The notes below the pieces were generated by a model that was given only the letters and a program-made list of their open reading frames with translations, was not told the DNA's origin and made no database searches. From JAQBQH01 sp035607415 (lineage in GTDB: Bacteria > Myxococcota_A > Polyangia > Palsa-1104): a stretch of 64,000 nucleotides of DNA. The translations under genes and the position numbers were made by a program. This document shows, in pieces, positions 1 to 8,944 of the stretch (the first letter of the stretch is position 1; the number at the start of each line of letters is the position of its first letter). The stretch is taken from contig DATNAQ010000041.1 of NCBI GenBank assembly GCA_035607415.1, positions 62,001 to 126,000 of the forward strand, given 5' to 3'.

Positions 1-1
1 G

Positions 2-1123
2 CGCACCATCGCGCTCGCGCTCAAGCGCGCCGGGCAGCGCGTGGCCATCATGACGCCGCTGTCGGCCAATGGGCCGCAGACGACGGCGGAGCGCTGTTGG
101 GGGCTGGCGGTGGCGCGGGTGAAGTATCCGCGCTGGAAGGTGGTGGGCGCGGGCATCATGAACTTGAAGTTCGCCGCGTTCCTCATCGCCAATCGCGATC
201 GCTACGACGCGTGGCACGTGCACATCGGGCACAACATGGGCGCGCTCACGTGCCTCATCGGCGCCATCGTGGGCAAGCCGGTGATCGTGAAGATCTCGGG
301 CTGGTGGGAGCTGGAGGCGGGGCTGCTGGCGCCGAACCGCGGCGTCTTCGGGCGCATCGCGCGCGGCTGGCTCAAGCGCGCGACGGTGGTGCAGGCGATC
401 TCGACGCGCGTGGCGCACGAGCTGGAGAAGCATGGGTTCCCGCGCGAGCGCGTGGTCGTGCTGCCCAACGCCGTCGACACCGAGCGCTTCGCGTCGCGGG
501 CAGCGGCGCGCGAGGTGGGCAAGCCGTTCGTCGCGGTGTACGTGGGGCGCCTCGTGCCCGAGAAGGATCTGGCGACGCTGATCGCGGGCTGGGCGCAGGC
601 GTTCGGCCCGCACACGGACGGGCGCAGCGACGGAGGCAACGGGGCTCGCAGCGACGGAGGCAACGGCGCTCGCAGCGACGTGCGCTTGCGGCTCGTCGGT
701 GGCGGGCCGCTCGAGGCGGAGCTGAGCGCGCAGGCGGAGCGGCTCGGCGTGGCGGCGCAGGTCGAGTTCCTCGGCCACCGCGACGACGTCGAGGCCGTGC
801 TCGCCGAGGCGCACGTCGGCGTGTTGCCGTCGCGCATCGAGGGGTTGTCCAATACGCTGCTCGAGTTCATGGCGTGCGGGCTGCCCGCGATCGCCAGCCG
901 CGTCAGTGGCAGCGAGGACTTCGTCAAGCCGGGGCGCAACGGCTGGCTGCACGACGTCGGCGACGTGAACGCCGTCGCGGCGGCGCTGCGCGAGGCCGAG
1001 GCGCTGGCGCCGGCCGCGCTCGCCGAGCTCGGGCAGCACGCGCGCGCCGACGTCGAGTCGCAAGCGGCGGTGCCGCGCGTGATCGGGCGGCTCATGGACT
1101 TCTATCGCGGGCAGCGCGTCTGA
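2..1123 (+). CDS. Glycosyltransferase family 4, 5' end outside window
   Basis: Retaining GT-B glycosyltransferase that would add a sugar to a lipid-linked exopolysaccharide unit at the inner membrane. The reading frame is already open at position 2, so the N-terminus lies upstream; the first possible internal start (GTG at 41) falls in the first Rossmann strand and is unlikely to be real. The N-terminal half has the acceptor-domain pattern (WHVHIGHNMG). The C-terminal half has the GT4 signature EGLSNTLLEFMACGLP, with the two Glu residues of the E-x7-E nucleotide-sugar site. A short Gly/Asp/Arg tandem repeat interrupts the domain linker (see 623-679). Its stop overlaps the start of asnB (TGATG), so it is co-translated with the EPS operon. 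The exact sugar cannot be read from sequence. Confidence 0.9.
   Translation, partial: RTIALALKRAGQRVAIMTPLSANGPQTTAERCWGLAVARVKYPRWKVVGAGIMNLKFAAFLIANRDRYDAWHVHIGHNMGALTCLIGAIVGKPVIVKISGWWELEAGLLAPNRGVFGRIARGWLKRATVVQAISTRVAHELEKHGFPRERVVVLPNAVDTERFASRAAAREVGKPFVAVYVGRLVPEKDLATLIAGWAQAFGPHTDGRSDGGNGARSDGGNGARSDVRLRLVGGGPLEAELSAQAERLGVAAQVEFLGHRDDVEAVLAEAHVGVLPSRIEGLSNTLLEFMACGLPAIASRVSGSEDFVKPGRNGWLHDVGDVNAVAAALREAEALAPAALAELGQHARADVESQAAVPRVIGRLMDFYRGQRV
623..679 (+). repeat. 24-bp in-frame tandem repeat inside the GT4 gene
   Basis: Two full 24-bp units (623-646, 647-670) and a 9-bp partial unit (671-679) share the start cgcagcgac. They differ at one base and encode two copies of an 8-residue Arg-Ser-Asp-Gly-Gly-Asn-Gly-Ala block. 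The repeat lies just before the strand that opens the nucleotide-sugar domain (VRLRLVGGGP), a position where GT4 enzymes normally have a short loop. Confidence 0.85.
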
Positions 1124-3006
1124 TGTGCGGCATCATCGGCATCGTCGCCCGCCCCGGCGCCGCGCTTCCGCCCGAGTCGGTCGCGCGCGCGATGAACACG
1201 GCCATCACCCATCGCGGCCCGGACGACGAAGGCTACTTCCGCGACGCGCAGGCGGTGCTGGGCATGCGCCGCCTGTCGATCATCGATCTCGCCGGCGGGC
1301 ATCAGCCGGTGCACAACGAAGACGAGACGGTGCAGTGCGTCTTCAACGGCGAGATCTACAACTACCGCGAGCTGCGCGGCGAGCTCGAGCGGCTCGGGCA
1401 CTGCTTCTACACGCACTCGGACACCGAGGTCATCGTCCACGGCTACGAGGCGTGGGGCGACGGCGTCTTCGCGCGGCTCGACGGCATGTTCGGCATCGCG
1501 CTGTGGGACACCAAGACGCGCACGCTGCTGCTCGGGCGCGATCGCTTCGGCGAGAAGCCGCTGTTCTATTGCGAGCAGGCCGATCGCCTCGTCTTCGCCA
1601 GCGAGCTCAAGTCGCTCCTGCACGTGCCGGGGCTGCCGCGCGAGATCGATCCGGCCGCGGTGCGCGCCTACGTCACGTTCGGCTACGTGCCCACGCCGGG
1701 CAGCATCTGGCGCGGTGTGCGCAAGCTGCCGCCGGGCTGTTTTTTGCGCTTCGTCGACGGGCGCGCGCAGGTGGGGCGCTACTACACGCTGGCGCTGGAG
1801 CCGAAGACGACGCTGTCGGAGCGCGACGCCGAGGAGGAATTGGCGCAGCGGCTCGACGCGGCGGTCAAGAGCCGGCTCGTGTCGGATGTGCCCTTCGGCG
1901 CGTTCTTGTCGGGCGGGCTCGACTCCAGCGTCGTGGTCGCGCTCATGGCGCGCCACCTGTCGCAGCCGGTGCGCACCTTCTCGATCGGTTTTCGCGAGGA
2001 GCGCTACAACGAGCTGGCCGACGCGCGGCGCGTCGCCGATCACGTCAAGACCGAGCATCACGAGCTGGTCGTGCAGCCCGACGCCGTCGAGCTCTTGCAG
2101 AACCTGGTCTGGTATCTCGACGAGCCGTTCGCCGACTCGTCGGCGGTGCCGACCTACCTCGTGTCGAAGCTGGCGCGCGAGCACGTCAAGATGGTGCTCA
2201 CCGGCGACGGCGGCGACGAGTCGTTCGGCGGCTACTCGCGCTACCTGAAGTTCCTCGATCTCGAGCGCGTGCGCTCGCTCGAGCCGATGGCCTCGGGCGC
2301 GGCGCAGCTGGCGGGGCGCTTCGTGCCGGGCGCCAACGGCTATCGGCTGCGGCGCATCGCCGAGCGGCTGCGCCAGCGCTTCCCCGACAGCTACCTCTCG
2401 GGCGTCGCGGTCACGCGCGCCGACGTGTCCGACGAGCTCCTCGGCGACGCGGTGCGCGCCGACGGCGCCGATCACTACGGCAGCCTCGCCGCGGTGGCCG
2501 ACGCGGCGCGCGGGCTCGACGCGCTCGATCGCTGCGTGTCGATCGACATGGCCAGCTACCTGCCCGACGACGTGCTGGTGAAGCTCGATCGCATGGCGAT
2601 GGCCAACTCGCTCGAAGGGCGCTCGCCGCTGCTCGCGCACGGCGTCGTCGACTTCGCGGTCCAGCTGCCGCGCGAGCTGCGCGTGCAGGGGCGGCGCGGC
2701 AAGCACCTTCTGCGCCGCGTGGCCGCGCGCTGGCTGCCGCGCGAGGTGCTCGACAAGCCGAAGAAGGGCTTCGGCATCCCGCTCGGCGATTGGTTCCGCG
2801 GGCCGCTCAAGGGGCTCGCCGCCGACGTCATCGGCAGCCGCGCGTTCCGCGAGCGCGGGCTTCTGCGCCCGGCCGCGGCCGAGCGCTACCTGCGCGGCCA
2901 CCTCGCGGGCGAGGCCGACTACGGCGAGATCTTGTGGCTGACGCTCTCGCTCGAGCTGTGGGCGACGCGCTATCTCGACGGCAAGCCGGGGCCGCACGAG
3001 GCGTGA
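1123..3006 (+). CDS. asnB: Asparagine synthase-type amidotransferase (EPS-linked)
   Basis: 627-residue glutamine-hydrolysing amidotransferase of the AsnB family. Cys2 directly after Met1 (MCGIIGIV) is the N-terminal nucleophile of the class II glutaminase domain (about 2-190), with RGPDDEG and FNGEIYNY as substrate motifs. The synthetase domain carries the pyrophosphate loop SGGLDSS at residue 263. Members in exopolysaccharide operons probably amidate a uronic acid or amino-sugar substrate rather than make free asparagine; that is inference from the neighbours, but a UDP-glucose dehydrogenase at 14,301-15,605 could supply uronate. It starts inside the stop codon of the preceding glycosyltransferase (TGATG) and ends one base before the polymerase gene. 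Confidence 0.92.
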   Translation: MCGIIGIVARPGAALPPESVARAMNTAITHRGPDDEGYFRDAQAVLGMRRLSIIDLAGGHQPVHNEDETVQCVFNGEIYNYRELRGELERLGHCFYTHSDTEVIVHGYEAWGDGVFARLDGMFGIALWDTKTRTLLLGRDRFGEKPLFYCEQADRLVFASELKSLLHVPGLPREIDPAAVRAYVTFGYVPTPGSIWRGVRKLPPGCFLRFVDGRAQVGRYYTLALEPKTTLSERDAEEELAQRLDAAVKSRLVSDVPFGAFLSGGLDSSVVVALMARHLSQPVRTFSIGFREERYNELADARRVADHVKTEHHELVVQPDAVELLQNLVWYLDEPFADSSAVPTYLVSKLAREHVKMVLTGDGGDESFGGYSRYLKFLDLERVRSLEPMASGAAQLAGRFVPGANGYRLRRIAERLRQRFPDSYLSGVAVTRADVSDELLGDAVRADGADHYGSLAAVADAARGLDALDRCVSIDMASYLPDDVLVKLDRMAMANSLEGRSPLLAHGVVDFAVQLPRELRVQGRRGKHLLRRVAARWLPREVLDKPKKGFGIPLGDWFRGPLKGLAADVIGSRAFRERGLLRPAAAERYLRGHLAGEADYGEILWLTLSLELWATRYLDGKPGPHEA

Positions 3007-3007
3007 C

Positions 3008-4303
3008 GTGCTGAAGGCGCTCCTGTTCTTTCAGCTGATGTTCGTGGTCAACCAGATCCACTTTCCCTGGGGCGTCGGCGTCCCCGGGCTGGTGCCGACC
3101 AACATCATCTTCGTGCTCATCCTCCTGCTCATGCGCGGCAAGGAGGACTTCGTCGAGCTCGAGGAGCCGCCGATCTTGCACACGCCGCTGCTCATCTTCT
3201 TCGGCTCGCTGACGCTCGCGTTCCTCTGGGCGCAGCTCACCGCGTCGCGCGACTTCATCGACGATCTCACGTACCTCAAGAACGCCTGCTTCTATCCGCT
3301 CTATTACTGGATGTACCGGCGCTGCAAGGTGGACGAGAAGACCACGCGCTGGCTCATCATCTTCGTCCTCGTCGTCGCCGCCGTCGCCGGCGTGGAGGCG
3401 ATCCGCGAAGGCTTCGACTACGGCTTCGGCAAGTACAACCCGTTCCGCCGGGCGTCGGGGCCGTTCGGCGACAACTGGCGGCAGGCGAACCGCGCCGGCG
3501 TGTTCTACGGAATGTTCACGCCGATGTTCGTCGCGCTCGTGCTCTTCCTGAAGGGGCGGAAGTGGTGGCGCATGGCCGCCATCGCCGGGACGATCATCCT
3601 CATCGGCGGCGCGCTGTTCACCTACTCGCGGCAGTCGTACATCATCATCTTGTTCGCCATCGCGCTGCTCGTGTTCCGAAAGAGCATCGTGCTCGCAGTC
3701 GTGCTCGGCGTGATCCTGGCGTCGAGCATCGGCTTTCTGCCCGACAGCGTCACGCAGCGCGTGGAGGAGACCAAGCAGGAAGACGCCAACGGCGAGGAGG
3801 CCGTCGACGTCTCGACGCAGAGCCGCTGGGAGATCTGGGAAGGCGCGATGGGCATGCTCAAGGAGCATCCCCTCGGCGTCGGGCTGCACCGCTTCCAGCA
3901 GAACATCGGCAACTACTCCAAGTACAAGCACATGGATGCGCACAACTACTACGTGCTCACCATCGCCGAGTGCGGGCCGCAGGGCGAGATCGCGCTCATC
4001 ATCCTGCTCGTCGCGATGGTGCGGCTCGGAAAGTTCGTGCGCAAGAGAACGTCGCCCGACGATCCCGAGCGGTTGGCGCTCGGCCTCGGCTTCTCGGTCA
4101 TGACGATCTGCGTGATGCTCGGGCAGATCTACGGCAGCCCGTTCCTCGAGGGCGCGGTCATGGGGCCGTATTGGGCGCTGTGTGGCCTGCTCGAGCGCTA
4201 CGTGCAGTTCAAGAAGAGCGGCGACGGCGACGAGGCCAAAGAGCCGCGGCGCGCGACGCTGGTCGAGAAGTTTCCGCTCGCCGTGCATCTGGGTCAGCGC
4301 TGA
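3008..4303 (+). CDS. O-antigen ligase/polymerase family membrane protein (Wzy-like)
   Basis: 431-residue polytopic inner-membrane protein with about ten hydrophobic segments. The long periplasmic loop contains the family's typical sequence (SRWEIWEGAMGMLKEHPLGV and DAHNYYVLTIAECG), seen in Wzy polymerases and O-antigen ligases. In this operon its likely role is polymerising flipped exopolysaccharide repeat units at the periplasmic face. The GTG start lies one base after the asnB stop, and its own stop overlaps the next glycosyltransferase (TGATG). Wzy and WaaL members cannot be separated by sequence alone; the setting between glycosyltransferases favours polymerase. No flippase (Wzx) or outer-membrane exporter (Wza) gene is visible in this window. 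Confidence 0.85.
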   Translation: MLKALLFFQLMFVVNQIHFPWGVGVPGLVPTNIIFVLILLLMRGKEDFVELEEPPILHTPLLIFFGSLTLAFLWAQLTASRDFIDDLTYLKNACFYPLYYWMYRRCKVDEKTTRWLIIFVLVVAAVAGVEAIREGFDYGFGKYNPFRRASGPFGDNWRQANRAGVFYGMFTPMFVALVLFLKGRKWWRMAAIAGTIILIGGALFTYSRQSYIIILFAIALLVFRKSIVLAVVLGVILASSIGFLPDSVTQRVEETKQEDANGEEAVDVSTQSRWEIWEGAMGMLKEHPLGVGLHRFQQNIGNYSKYKHMDAHNYYVLTIAECGPQGEIALIILLVAMVRLGKFVRKRTSPDDPERLALGLGFSVMTICVMLGQIYGSPFLEGAVMGPYWALCGLLERYVQFKKSGDGDEAKEPRRATLVEKFPLAVHLGQR

Positions 4304-5427
4304 TGCCGGCGCCGGTGCTGTTCGTGACCGACGAGCTCGAGGTCGGCGGCTCGCAGCGGCAGATCTTGTTGCTCGCGCGCGCGCTCATCGCCGCGGGGCA
4401 CGCGGTGACCGTCGCCTATTTTCGCGCCGAGGGCGCGGTCTTCGTCGGCGAGCTGGAGCGCGCGGGCGTGACGGTGCGGCTGGTGTCGAAGGCGCGCGCG
4501 GTGGATCCGCCGTTCGTGGCGCGGCTGGCGCGCTTTCTCGCCGAAGATCGCGCGCGGCTGGTGCTGACGTTCGGCTATCCGGCGAACCTGTGGTCGCGCA
4601 TCGCCGGCGCGATCGGACGCTGTCCGCCGCAGGTGGCGTGCGTGCGCAACTACGCCAACTATCCGCCGCTGCGCGACAACGCCGTCGGCACGGCGCAGAA
4701 GCCGGTGGAGTGGCTGTTGGCGCGGGCGAGCCGCGCGGTGGTGGCCAACTCGCGCGTGACGGCCGAGGCGCTGGTGGCGCGCCGCTGCGTGCCGCGCGAC
4801 AAGATGCACGTCATCCCCAACGCCGTCGAGCTGACGCCGCCGGCGCCGCGCGAATCGGCGCGCGCGCGCTTGCGGGCGGTGGTGGGCGGCGCGGACGGCG
4901 CGCCCATCGTGGGGACGCTGGCGCGGCTCGTCGAGCCGAAGGATCTGCCGACGCTCTTGCGCGCGGCGCGCCACGTCGCCGATCGGCGCGACGACGTGCG
5001 CTTCGTCGTCGGCGGCGACGGTCCGTTGCGCGGCGCGCTCGAGGCGGAGCGGCGGCGGCTCGGGCTCGACGAGCGCTTCTTCTTGCCCGGCACGCTCGCG
5101 GGGCGCGAGGTGATCACCGGGCTCGACGTGGCCGTGCTCAGCTCGTCGTCGGAGGGGATGCCCAACTTCGTGCTCGAGGCGATGGCGGCCGGCGTTCCGC
5201 TCGCCAGCACGCGTGCGGGTGCGGCGCCCGATCTGCTCGAGGAGGGCGCGCTCGGCCGATTGGTGCCGATCGGCGATCACGCCGCGCTCGGCGAGGCGAT
5301 CCTGGCGCAGCTAGCGGATCCCGACGGTGCCCGGGCTGCCGCCGCGCGCGCCTCCGCCAAGGCGCACACGCTCGACGCCGCAAATGTCGCCGCGCAGTAC
5401 CTCGCGCTGTTCGACGCTGTGAGGTAG
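4303..5427 (+). CDS. Glycosyltransferase family 4
   Basis: 374-residue GT-B enzyme. The N-terminus FVTDELEVGGSQRQ has the Gly-Gly loop of the acceptor domain. The C-terminal domain has the donor site SSSSEGMPNFVLEAMAAGVP (E-x7-E pattern) and the strand FVVGGDGPLRG. It is the last gene of the leftmost plus-strand run (GT4, asnB, wzy-like, GT4), each overlapping or touching the next, which indicates one polycistronic transcript. It converges on the beta-helix lipoprotein gene, with a small hairpin between. Substrate unknown. Confidence 0.9.
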   Translation: MPAPVLFVTDELEVGGSQRQILLLARALIAAGHAVTVAYFRAEGAVFVGELERAGVTVRLVSKARAVDPPFVARLARFLAEDRARLVLTFGYPANLWSRIAGAIGRCPPQVACVRNYANYPPLRDNAVGTAQKPVEWLLARASRAVVANSRVTAEALVARRCVPRDKMHVIPNAVELTPPAPRESARARLRAVVGGADGAPIVGTLARLVEPKDLPTLLRAARHVADRRDDVRFVVGGDGPLRGALEAERRRLGLDERFFLPGTLAGREVITGLDVAVLSSSSEGMPNFVLEAMAAGVPLASTRAGAAPDLLEEGALGRLVPIGDHAALGEAILAQLADPDGARAAAARASAKAHTLDAANVAAQYLALFDAVR

Positions 5428-5431
5428 GCGG

Positions 5432-5451
5432 CGCCGCGACGTGACGCGGCG
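5432..5451. terminator. GC hairpin between convergent genes
   Basis: Perfect 7-bp stem (cgccgcg / cgcggcg) with the 6-nt loop acgtga fills the 24-bp gap between the glycosyltransferase stop and the convergent lipoprotein stop. No T-tract follows on either side, so its strength as an intrinsic terminator is uncertain. Confidence 0.45.
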
Positions 5452-6858
5452 TCAGTGCGACTGGTAGGCGCCGATGTCGAAGGGGCCCGTCGACGGGCGC
5501 GCGTTGCCGAGCGCGTCGTGGGGCACGTCGCTGAACAGGTTGGTGCCGGCGCCGATGGCGGCGCTGCCCGGGCCGGGCGTGTAGTCGCCCGCCGGCGGCG
5601 CGGTGAATTTGGGATCGCCCATGACCGAGTGCGTGTCGGCCGACGCGGGATGGCCGTCGCCCCATGCGACCGGCTTGCCGGCGTCGAACGCGAGGTTGTA
5701 GTCGGACATTAGGCCGGTGCCCGAGGCGCCGTTGACCTGCATGACGTTGCCCATGTTCCCCGTCGAGCTGGCGATCACGTTGTCGAGGATGCGCACGTTC
5801 TGCGAGTCGCGCGTGGTGCCGTTGGTCGCCGCCGAGGTGATCTTCACGAGCACGTTGCCGTCGCCGCTGTCGACGATGGTGTTCGACAGGACGTCGCAGC
5901 TCGAGCAGCCCTGCACGTCGAAGCCGCGGCCGACGCGCACCATCACGTTGTTGATGGCGTGCACGCGCACGGCGGCGTAGTGGTCGGGATCGATGTCGCA
6001 CGTCGAGTCGCAGCCGTCGCCCATGGCGATGGTGCCGGCGTTGCTGGTGATGTCCTGGAAGCGGTTGCTGTCGAAGAGCACGTCGTGCGAGCCGCCCTTG
6101 AGCTGCACGGCGCCGTTGTCGCCGGTGTTCCAGTCGTGGCCGAAGTTGCCGCGGAAGACGAGGCCGGGCGCGCCGGTGAGGCTCACCGGCAGGTGGCCGA
6201 ACGCGCCGTAGAGCTCGTTGAACTCGACGGTGACGCCGGGCGCGGCTTCGTTGATCTTGATCTGGTCGAAGCCGCCCGTGATCTTGCAGTTGCGCAGGAC
6301 CGAGCCGTTGCACTTGTTCATGTTGAGCCCGTCGAAGTGCACGACCTGCTGCGAGGTGTCGGTCGGGCTGTTCTGGAACTCGAAGCCGTCGATGACGATG
6401 TAGTCGTTGCGCACGAGCAGGGTCTCGCCGGTGCGGTTGCCGCCGGCGTCGACGATGGCGGCGCCCTTGCCGTCGGCGGAGCGCAGGACGATGGGCATGT
6501 CGGCGGTGCCGTCGTGCATGAAGGTGATCGTGGTCGATTCGGCGTAGGTGCCGGCGTGGACCTGGACGCAGTCGCCCGGCTGCGCCTTGGGCGTGGCCTT
6601 GGCGATCGTCTTCATGGGCGCGTCGGCGGTGCCGGCGGCGGAGTCGTCGCCGTTGGGCGCGACGTGGATCTCGTGCGCGCAGGTGTAGCTGACCATGCCG
6701 CCGTCGCCGGCGAGCGGCGGCACGCCGAAGTCGACGTCGCCGCCGCCGCCACCGCCGCCGCTGCTGCCGCCGCCATCGCCGCCCTTCGACATCGACGACG
6801 AGCAGGCCGTCAGCGCCAGCGCGGCGAACGGCAACAGGGCGAGCGCGAGACGCTTCAT
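5452..6858 (-). CDS. Secreted right-handed beta-helix lipoprotein
   Basis: 468-residue exported lipoprotein. Residues 1-19 form a signal peptide ending in the lipobox LTAC (Cys19), followed by a Ser/Gly-rich linker. From about residue 70 there is the start typical of pectate-lyase-like parallel beta-helix proteins (APNGDDSAAGTADAPMKTI), then many short Asn/Gly-containing coils, then the closing motif 'GPFDIGAY' found at the end of such domains. Beta-helix proteins of this kind are polysaccharide lyases, C5-epimerases or binding proteins; no catalytic residue set is clear enough to choose. The start is preceded by AAGGAG and overlaps the deacetylase stop by four bases (ATGA). It is last in a minus-strand operon with a GT4 and a deacetylase. 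Confidence 0.85.
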   Translation of the reverse strand: MKRLALALLPFAALALTACSSSMSKGGDGGGSSGGGGGGGDVDFGVPPLAGDGGMVSYTCAHEIHVAPNGDDSAAGTADAPMKTIAKATPKAQPGDCVQVHAGTYAESTTITFMHDGTADMPIVLRSADGKGAAIVDAGGNRTGETLLVRNDYIVIDGFEFQNSPTDTSQQVVHFDGLNMNKCNGSVLRNCKITGGFDQIKINEAAPGVTVEFNELYGAFGHLPVSLTGAPGLVFRGNFGHDWNTGDNGAVQLKGGSHDVLFDSNRFQDITSNAGTIAMGDGCDSTCDIDPDHYAAVRVHAINNVMVRVGRGFDVQGCSSCDVLSNTIVDSGDGNVLVKITSAATNGTTRDSQNVRILDNVIASSTGNMGNVMQVNGASGTGLMSDYNLAFDAGKPVAWGDGHPASADTHSVMGDPKFTAPPAGDYTPGPGSAAIGAGTNLFSDVPHDALGNARPSTGPFDIGAYQSH

Positions 6859-7637
6859 GCGGGCTCCTTGCCGGCGGCGCGCAGGAGCGTGCTCTTGATG
6901 CGCCGCTTGGCGAACAGCGTCGACAACAGCACCGTCGAGACCAGCGTGTCCTGCCATGATCGCCTCCGGATCCGTGGCGCCGCGGCGACGGCGGCGAAGT
7001 CGGTGATGCGCGCGCGATAGGCGGCCACGTCGGCGGCGAAGCGACGCAGATCGCCGGCGCTCCAGTCGTTGTGGTGATAGCAGACCGTCCACAGCCCGAA
7101 CGGACGATAGCGGAAGCCCCAGATCTGCTGCGGCACCCACAACGTGCCGCGCGCGTCGCGGTGCGCCGACAGGAAGAAGCCGTCCGAGATGGCGTCGACG
7201 CCGAGGTCGCGCAGCGCGGCGACGGTGGCCGTGTCGAACGAGTGCGCCGGCGCGATCCAGACGTCGGGGCGCACCGACTCGGCGCGGAAGATCTCGACCG
7301 CGCGGCGCAGCTTGTCGGCCTGCTCGCCGGCGGAGAGCCCGGCGAACTCGCTGCGATCGTTGAGCCCGATGAGCCCGGCCTCGCGCGTGACGTAGCGGTG
7401 CTGATACCCGTGCAGGCCGATGGTCCAGCCGCGCGCCTGCCACGCGCGCACGCGATCCCAGAACTGCGGCTCGCGCGGGCCGACGTCGAGGTGCGCGTCC
7501 TCGTTCGACGGCACCACCGCGAGCATGGGGCGCACGTCGTGCTCGTCGAGGATCTTCTCGATCTCGCGCCACGTCGCCCAGTTCATGCCGGGGCAGATGT
7601 CGTCGAAGCGGATGAGGTAGCGCGCGCCGCCGATCAT
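6855..7637 (-). CDS. DUF2334-type polysaccharide deacetylase-like protein
   Basis: 260-residue NodB-fold protein. RFDDICPGMN near the N-terminus gives the metal-binding Asp pair of the family, IGLHGYQHRY carries the His-x3-His pattern, and WIAPAHSFD matches the strand that contributes a catalytic residue. Members are thought to deacylate extracellular or lipid-linked amino-sugars. There is no clear signal peptide. It lies between a GT4 and a beta-helix lipoprotein and overlaps both by four bases, so the three are translationally coupled. It is one of three deacetylase-fold genes in the window (others at 19,188 and 55,917). Confidence 0.8.
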   Translation of the reverse strand: MIGGARYLIRFDDICPGMNWATWREIEKILDEHDVRPMLAVVPSNEDAHLDVGPREPQFWDRVRAWQARGWTIGLHGYQHRYVTREAGLIGLNDRSEFAGLSAGEQADKLRRAVEIFRAESVRPDVWIAPAHSFDTATVAALRDLGVDAISDGFFLSAHRDARGTLWVPQQIWGFRYRPFGLWTVCYHHNDWSAGDLRRFAADVAAYRARITDFAAVAAAPRIRRRSWQDTLVSTVLLSTLFAKRRIKSTLLRAAGKEPA

Positions 7638-8869
7638 GCGCCGAGCGCCTGGGCTACTTCGGCGCTCGTGACCTGGATGTCGAAGCCGGCGCGAATGCGC
7701 TCGAGCGCGTGCGCGCCCATTTTCTGCAGGCGCGCGTGATCGCCGGCCAGCTTGGCGAGCGCGTCGGCGAGCGCGGCGGGGTCGCGCTCGGGCACGTAGA
7801 CGCCGGTCTCGCCATCGACGAAGACCTCGACGAGCGCCGGCATGCGCGTGGTGACGATGGGCAGCCCCGACGCCATGGCCTCGAGGATCACGTTGGGGAT
7901 GCCGAAGTGGATGAGGTCGGACGCGCTCGGCCGCTTGTTGCCGCCGGCGGCCTGATCGCCGTGCACCGCGGCGAGCACGAACACCGACGAGGAGCGGTAG
8001 ATCTCGGGCAGCTTCTCCTGGCTCTGCTTGCCGAGGAAGCGCACTTGCGTGAGGCCGAGCTCCTTGGCGCGCGCTTCGACCTCGGCACGCACCGGCCCGT
8101 CGCCGACGATGTCGCAGCGGAAGGGCACGCCGCGTTGCGCGAGGATGCCGCACGCCTCGACGAGCGTGTCGAAGCCTTTGCGCGGCAGGAGCGTGCCCAC
8201 CGACAGGATGCGGAACTCCTCGGGCGGCGACGGCGCCGGCTTGTACACGCCGAGATCGAGCCCGTGGTAGGAGAGGCGGATGCGCCCGTCGGGGACGTCG
8301 GGCGCGAGCTTCTGCAGGAACTCGAGGTTCTGCCGCGTGCAGGTGAGGACGGCGACCGCCTGGTGCAGCTTGAAGTGCAGCATCGCCTGGTCGAGATAGA
8401 TGTCGTGCGCGTGCGCGGTGAGGCTGAGCGGGATGCCGGCTACCTCGCTCATCACCCAGCCCGCCGTCGTCGGGTGCGTGGCCCAGTGCGCGTGGATGCG
8501 ATCGGTCGGATCTTCGCGCAGCTCCATGCCGCGGCGCACCGCCTGCGGGAAGACGGCGAGCGAGCGCCAGAGGAACGGCTTGCTGCGCCAGTTCTCGCGT
8601 AGGATGCGCCAGAGCAGGCGCGTGTAGAGCCCGGGCTCGCGCGCGAGCAGCTGCAGGTTGCGCCCGAGCACGTCGCGCGACCAGAGGAACGGCGAGTAGC
8701 GCGCCGACGAGAGCAGCGGCTTGGCGTCGGCGTGCAGCGGCGCCTCGGTGGCCTGCTTGAGCGAATAGATGCGCAGGTCGATGCCACGACGGGCGAGCGC
8801 GCGCAGCTCGCGAAGGATGAATACTTCGTCGTTGCACGGGAACTGCGAGATGACGATGGCGACCTTCAC
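7634..8869 (-). CDS. Glycosyltransferase family 4
   Basis: 411-residue GT-B enzyme and first gene of a minus-strand operon. The N-terminus QFPCNDEVFILRELRAL resembles the colanic-acid/AmsK-type subfamily (YVSQQFP...ETFVLRE). The C-terminus has the donor motifs DIVGDGPVRA and GIPNVILEAMASGLP. GTG start: no Shine-Dalgarno sequence is present, but a TATCAT box lies 9 nt upstream, consistent with a leaderless or near-leaderless message. It overlaps the DUF2334 gene by four bases. Likely role: sugar addition during exopolysaccharide unit assembly. Confidence 0.88.
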   Translation of the reverse strand: MKVAIVISQFPCNDEVFILRELRALARRGIDLRIYSLKQATEAPLHADAKPLLSSARYSPFLWSRDVLGRNLQLLAREPGLYTRLLWRILRENWRSKPFLWRSLAVFPQAVRRGMELREDPTDRIHAHWATHPTTAGWVMSEVAGIPLSLTAHAHDIYLDQAMLHFKLHQAVAVLTCTRQNLEFLQKLAPDVPDGRIRLSYHGLDLGVYKPAPSPPEEFRILSVGTLLPRKGFDTLVEACGILAQRGVPFRCDIVGDGPVRAEVEARAKELGLTQVRFLGKQSQEKLPEIYRSSSVFVLAAVHGDQAAGGNKRPSASDLIHFGIPNVILEAMASGLPIVTTRMPALVEVFVDGETGVYVPERDPAALADALAKLAGDHARLQKMGAHALERIRAGFDIQVTSAEVAQALGA

Positions 8870-8878
8870 GGAGGAGCG

Positions 8879-8884
8879 ATGATA
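8879..8884 (-). promoter_or_regulatory. Putative -10 box for the GT4/deacetylase/beta-helix operon
   Basis: Minus-strand TATCAT, 9 nt before the GTG at 8869, with no ribosome-binding site between. No convincing -35 box. It fits the recurrent short-leader pattern in this window. Confidence 0.45.
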
Positions 8885-8922
8885 CCGTCGCCCCGGACGC
8901 TGTCAACGCGACGAGGCCGATC

Positions 8923-8931
8923 TGATAAGCT
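8923..8931 (+). promoter_or_regulatory. Putative extended -10 box for the methyltransferase gene
   Basis: tgaTAAGCT lies 13 nt before the ATG at 8945. The same TAAGCT hexamer is found 6 nt before the gene at 61,297. No -35 box is evident. Confidence 0.4.
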
Positions 8932-8944
8932 GCGCCACCGCGTC

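Noticed and set aside
97..1122. Arg/Ala-rich ORF extension upstream of asnB in the same frame
   Set aside because: It is the shadow of the GT4 gene in another frame; asnB must begin with Met-Cys at 1123 to expose its catalytic Cys2.
3562..4302. Frame continuous with the GT4 gene over the polymerase gene
   Set aside because: Low-complexity shadow of the polymerase; the GT4 domain begins exactly at 4303.
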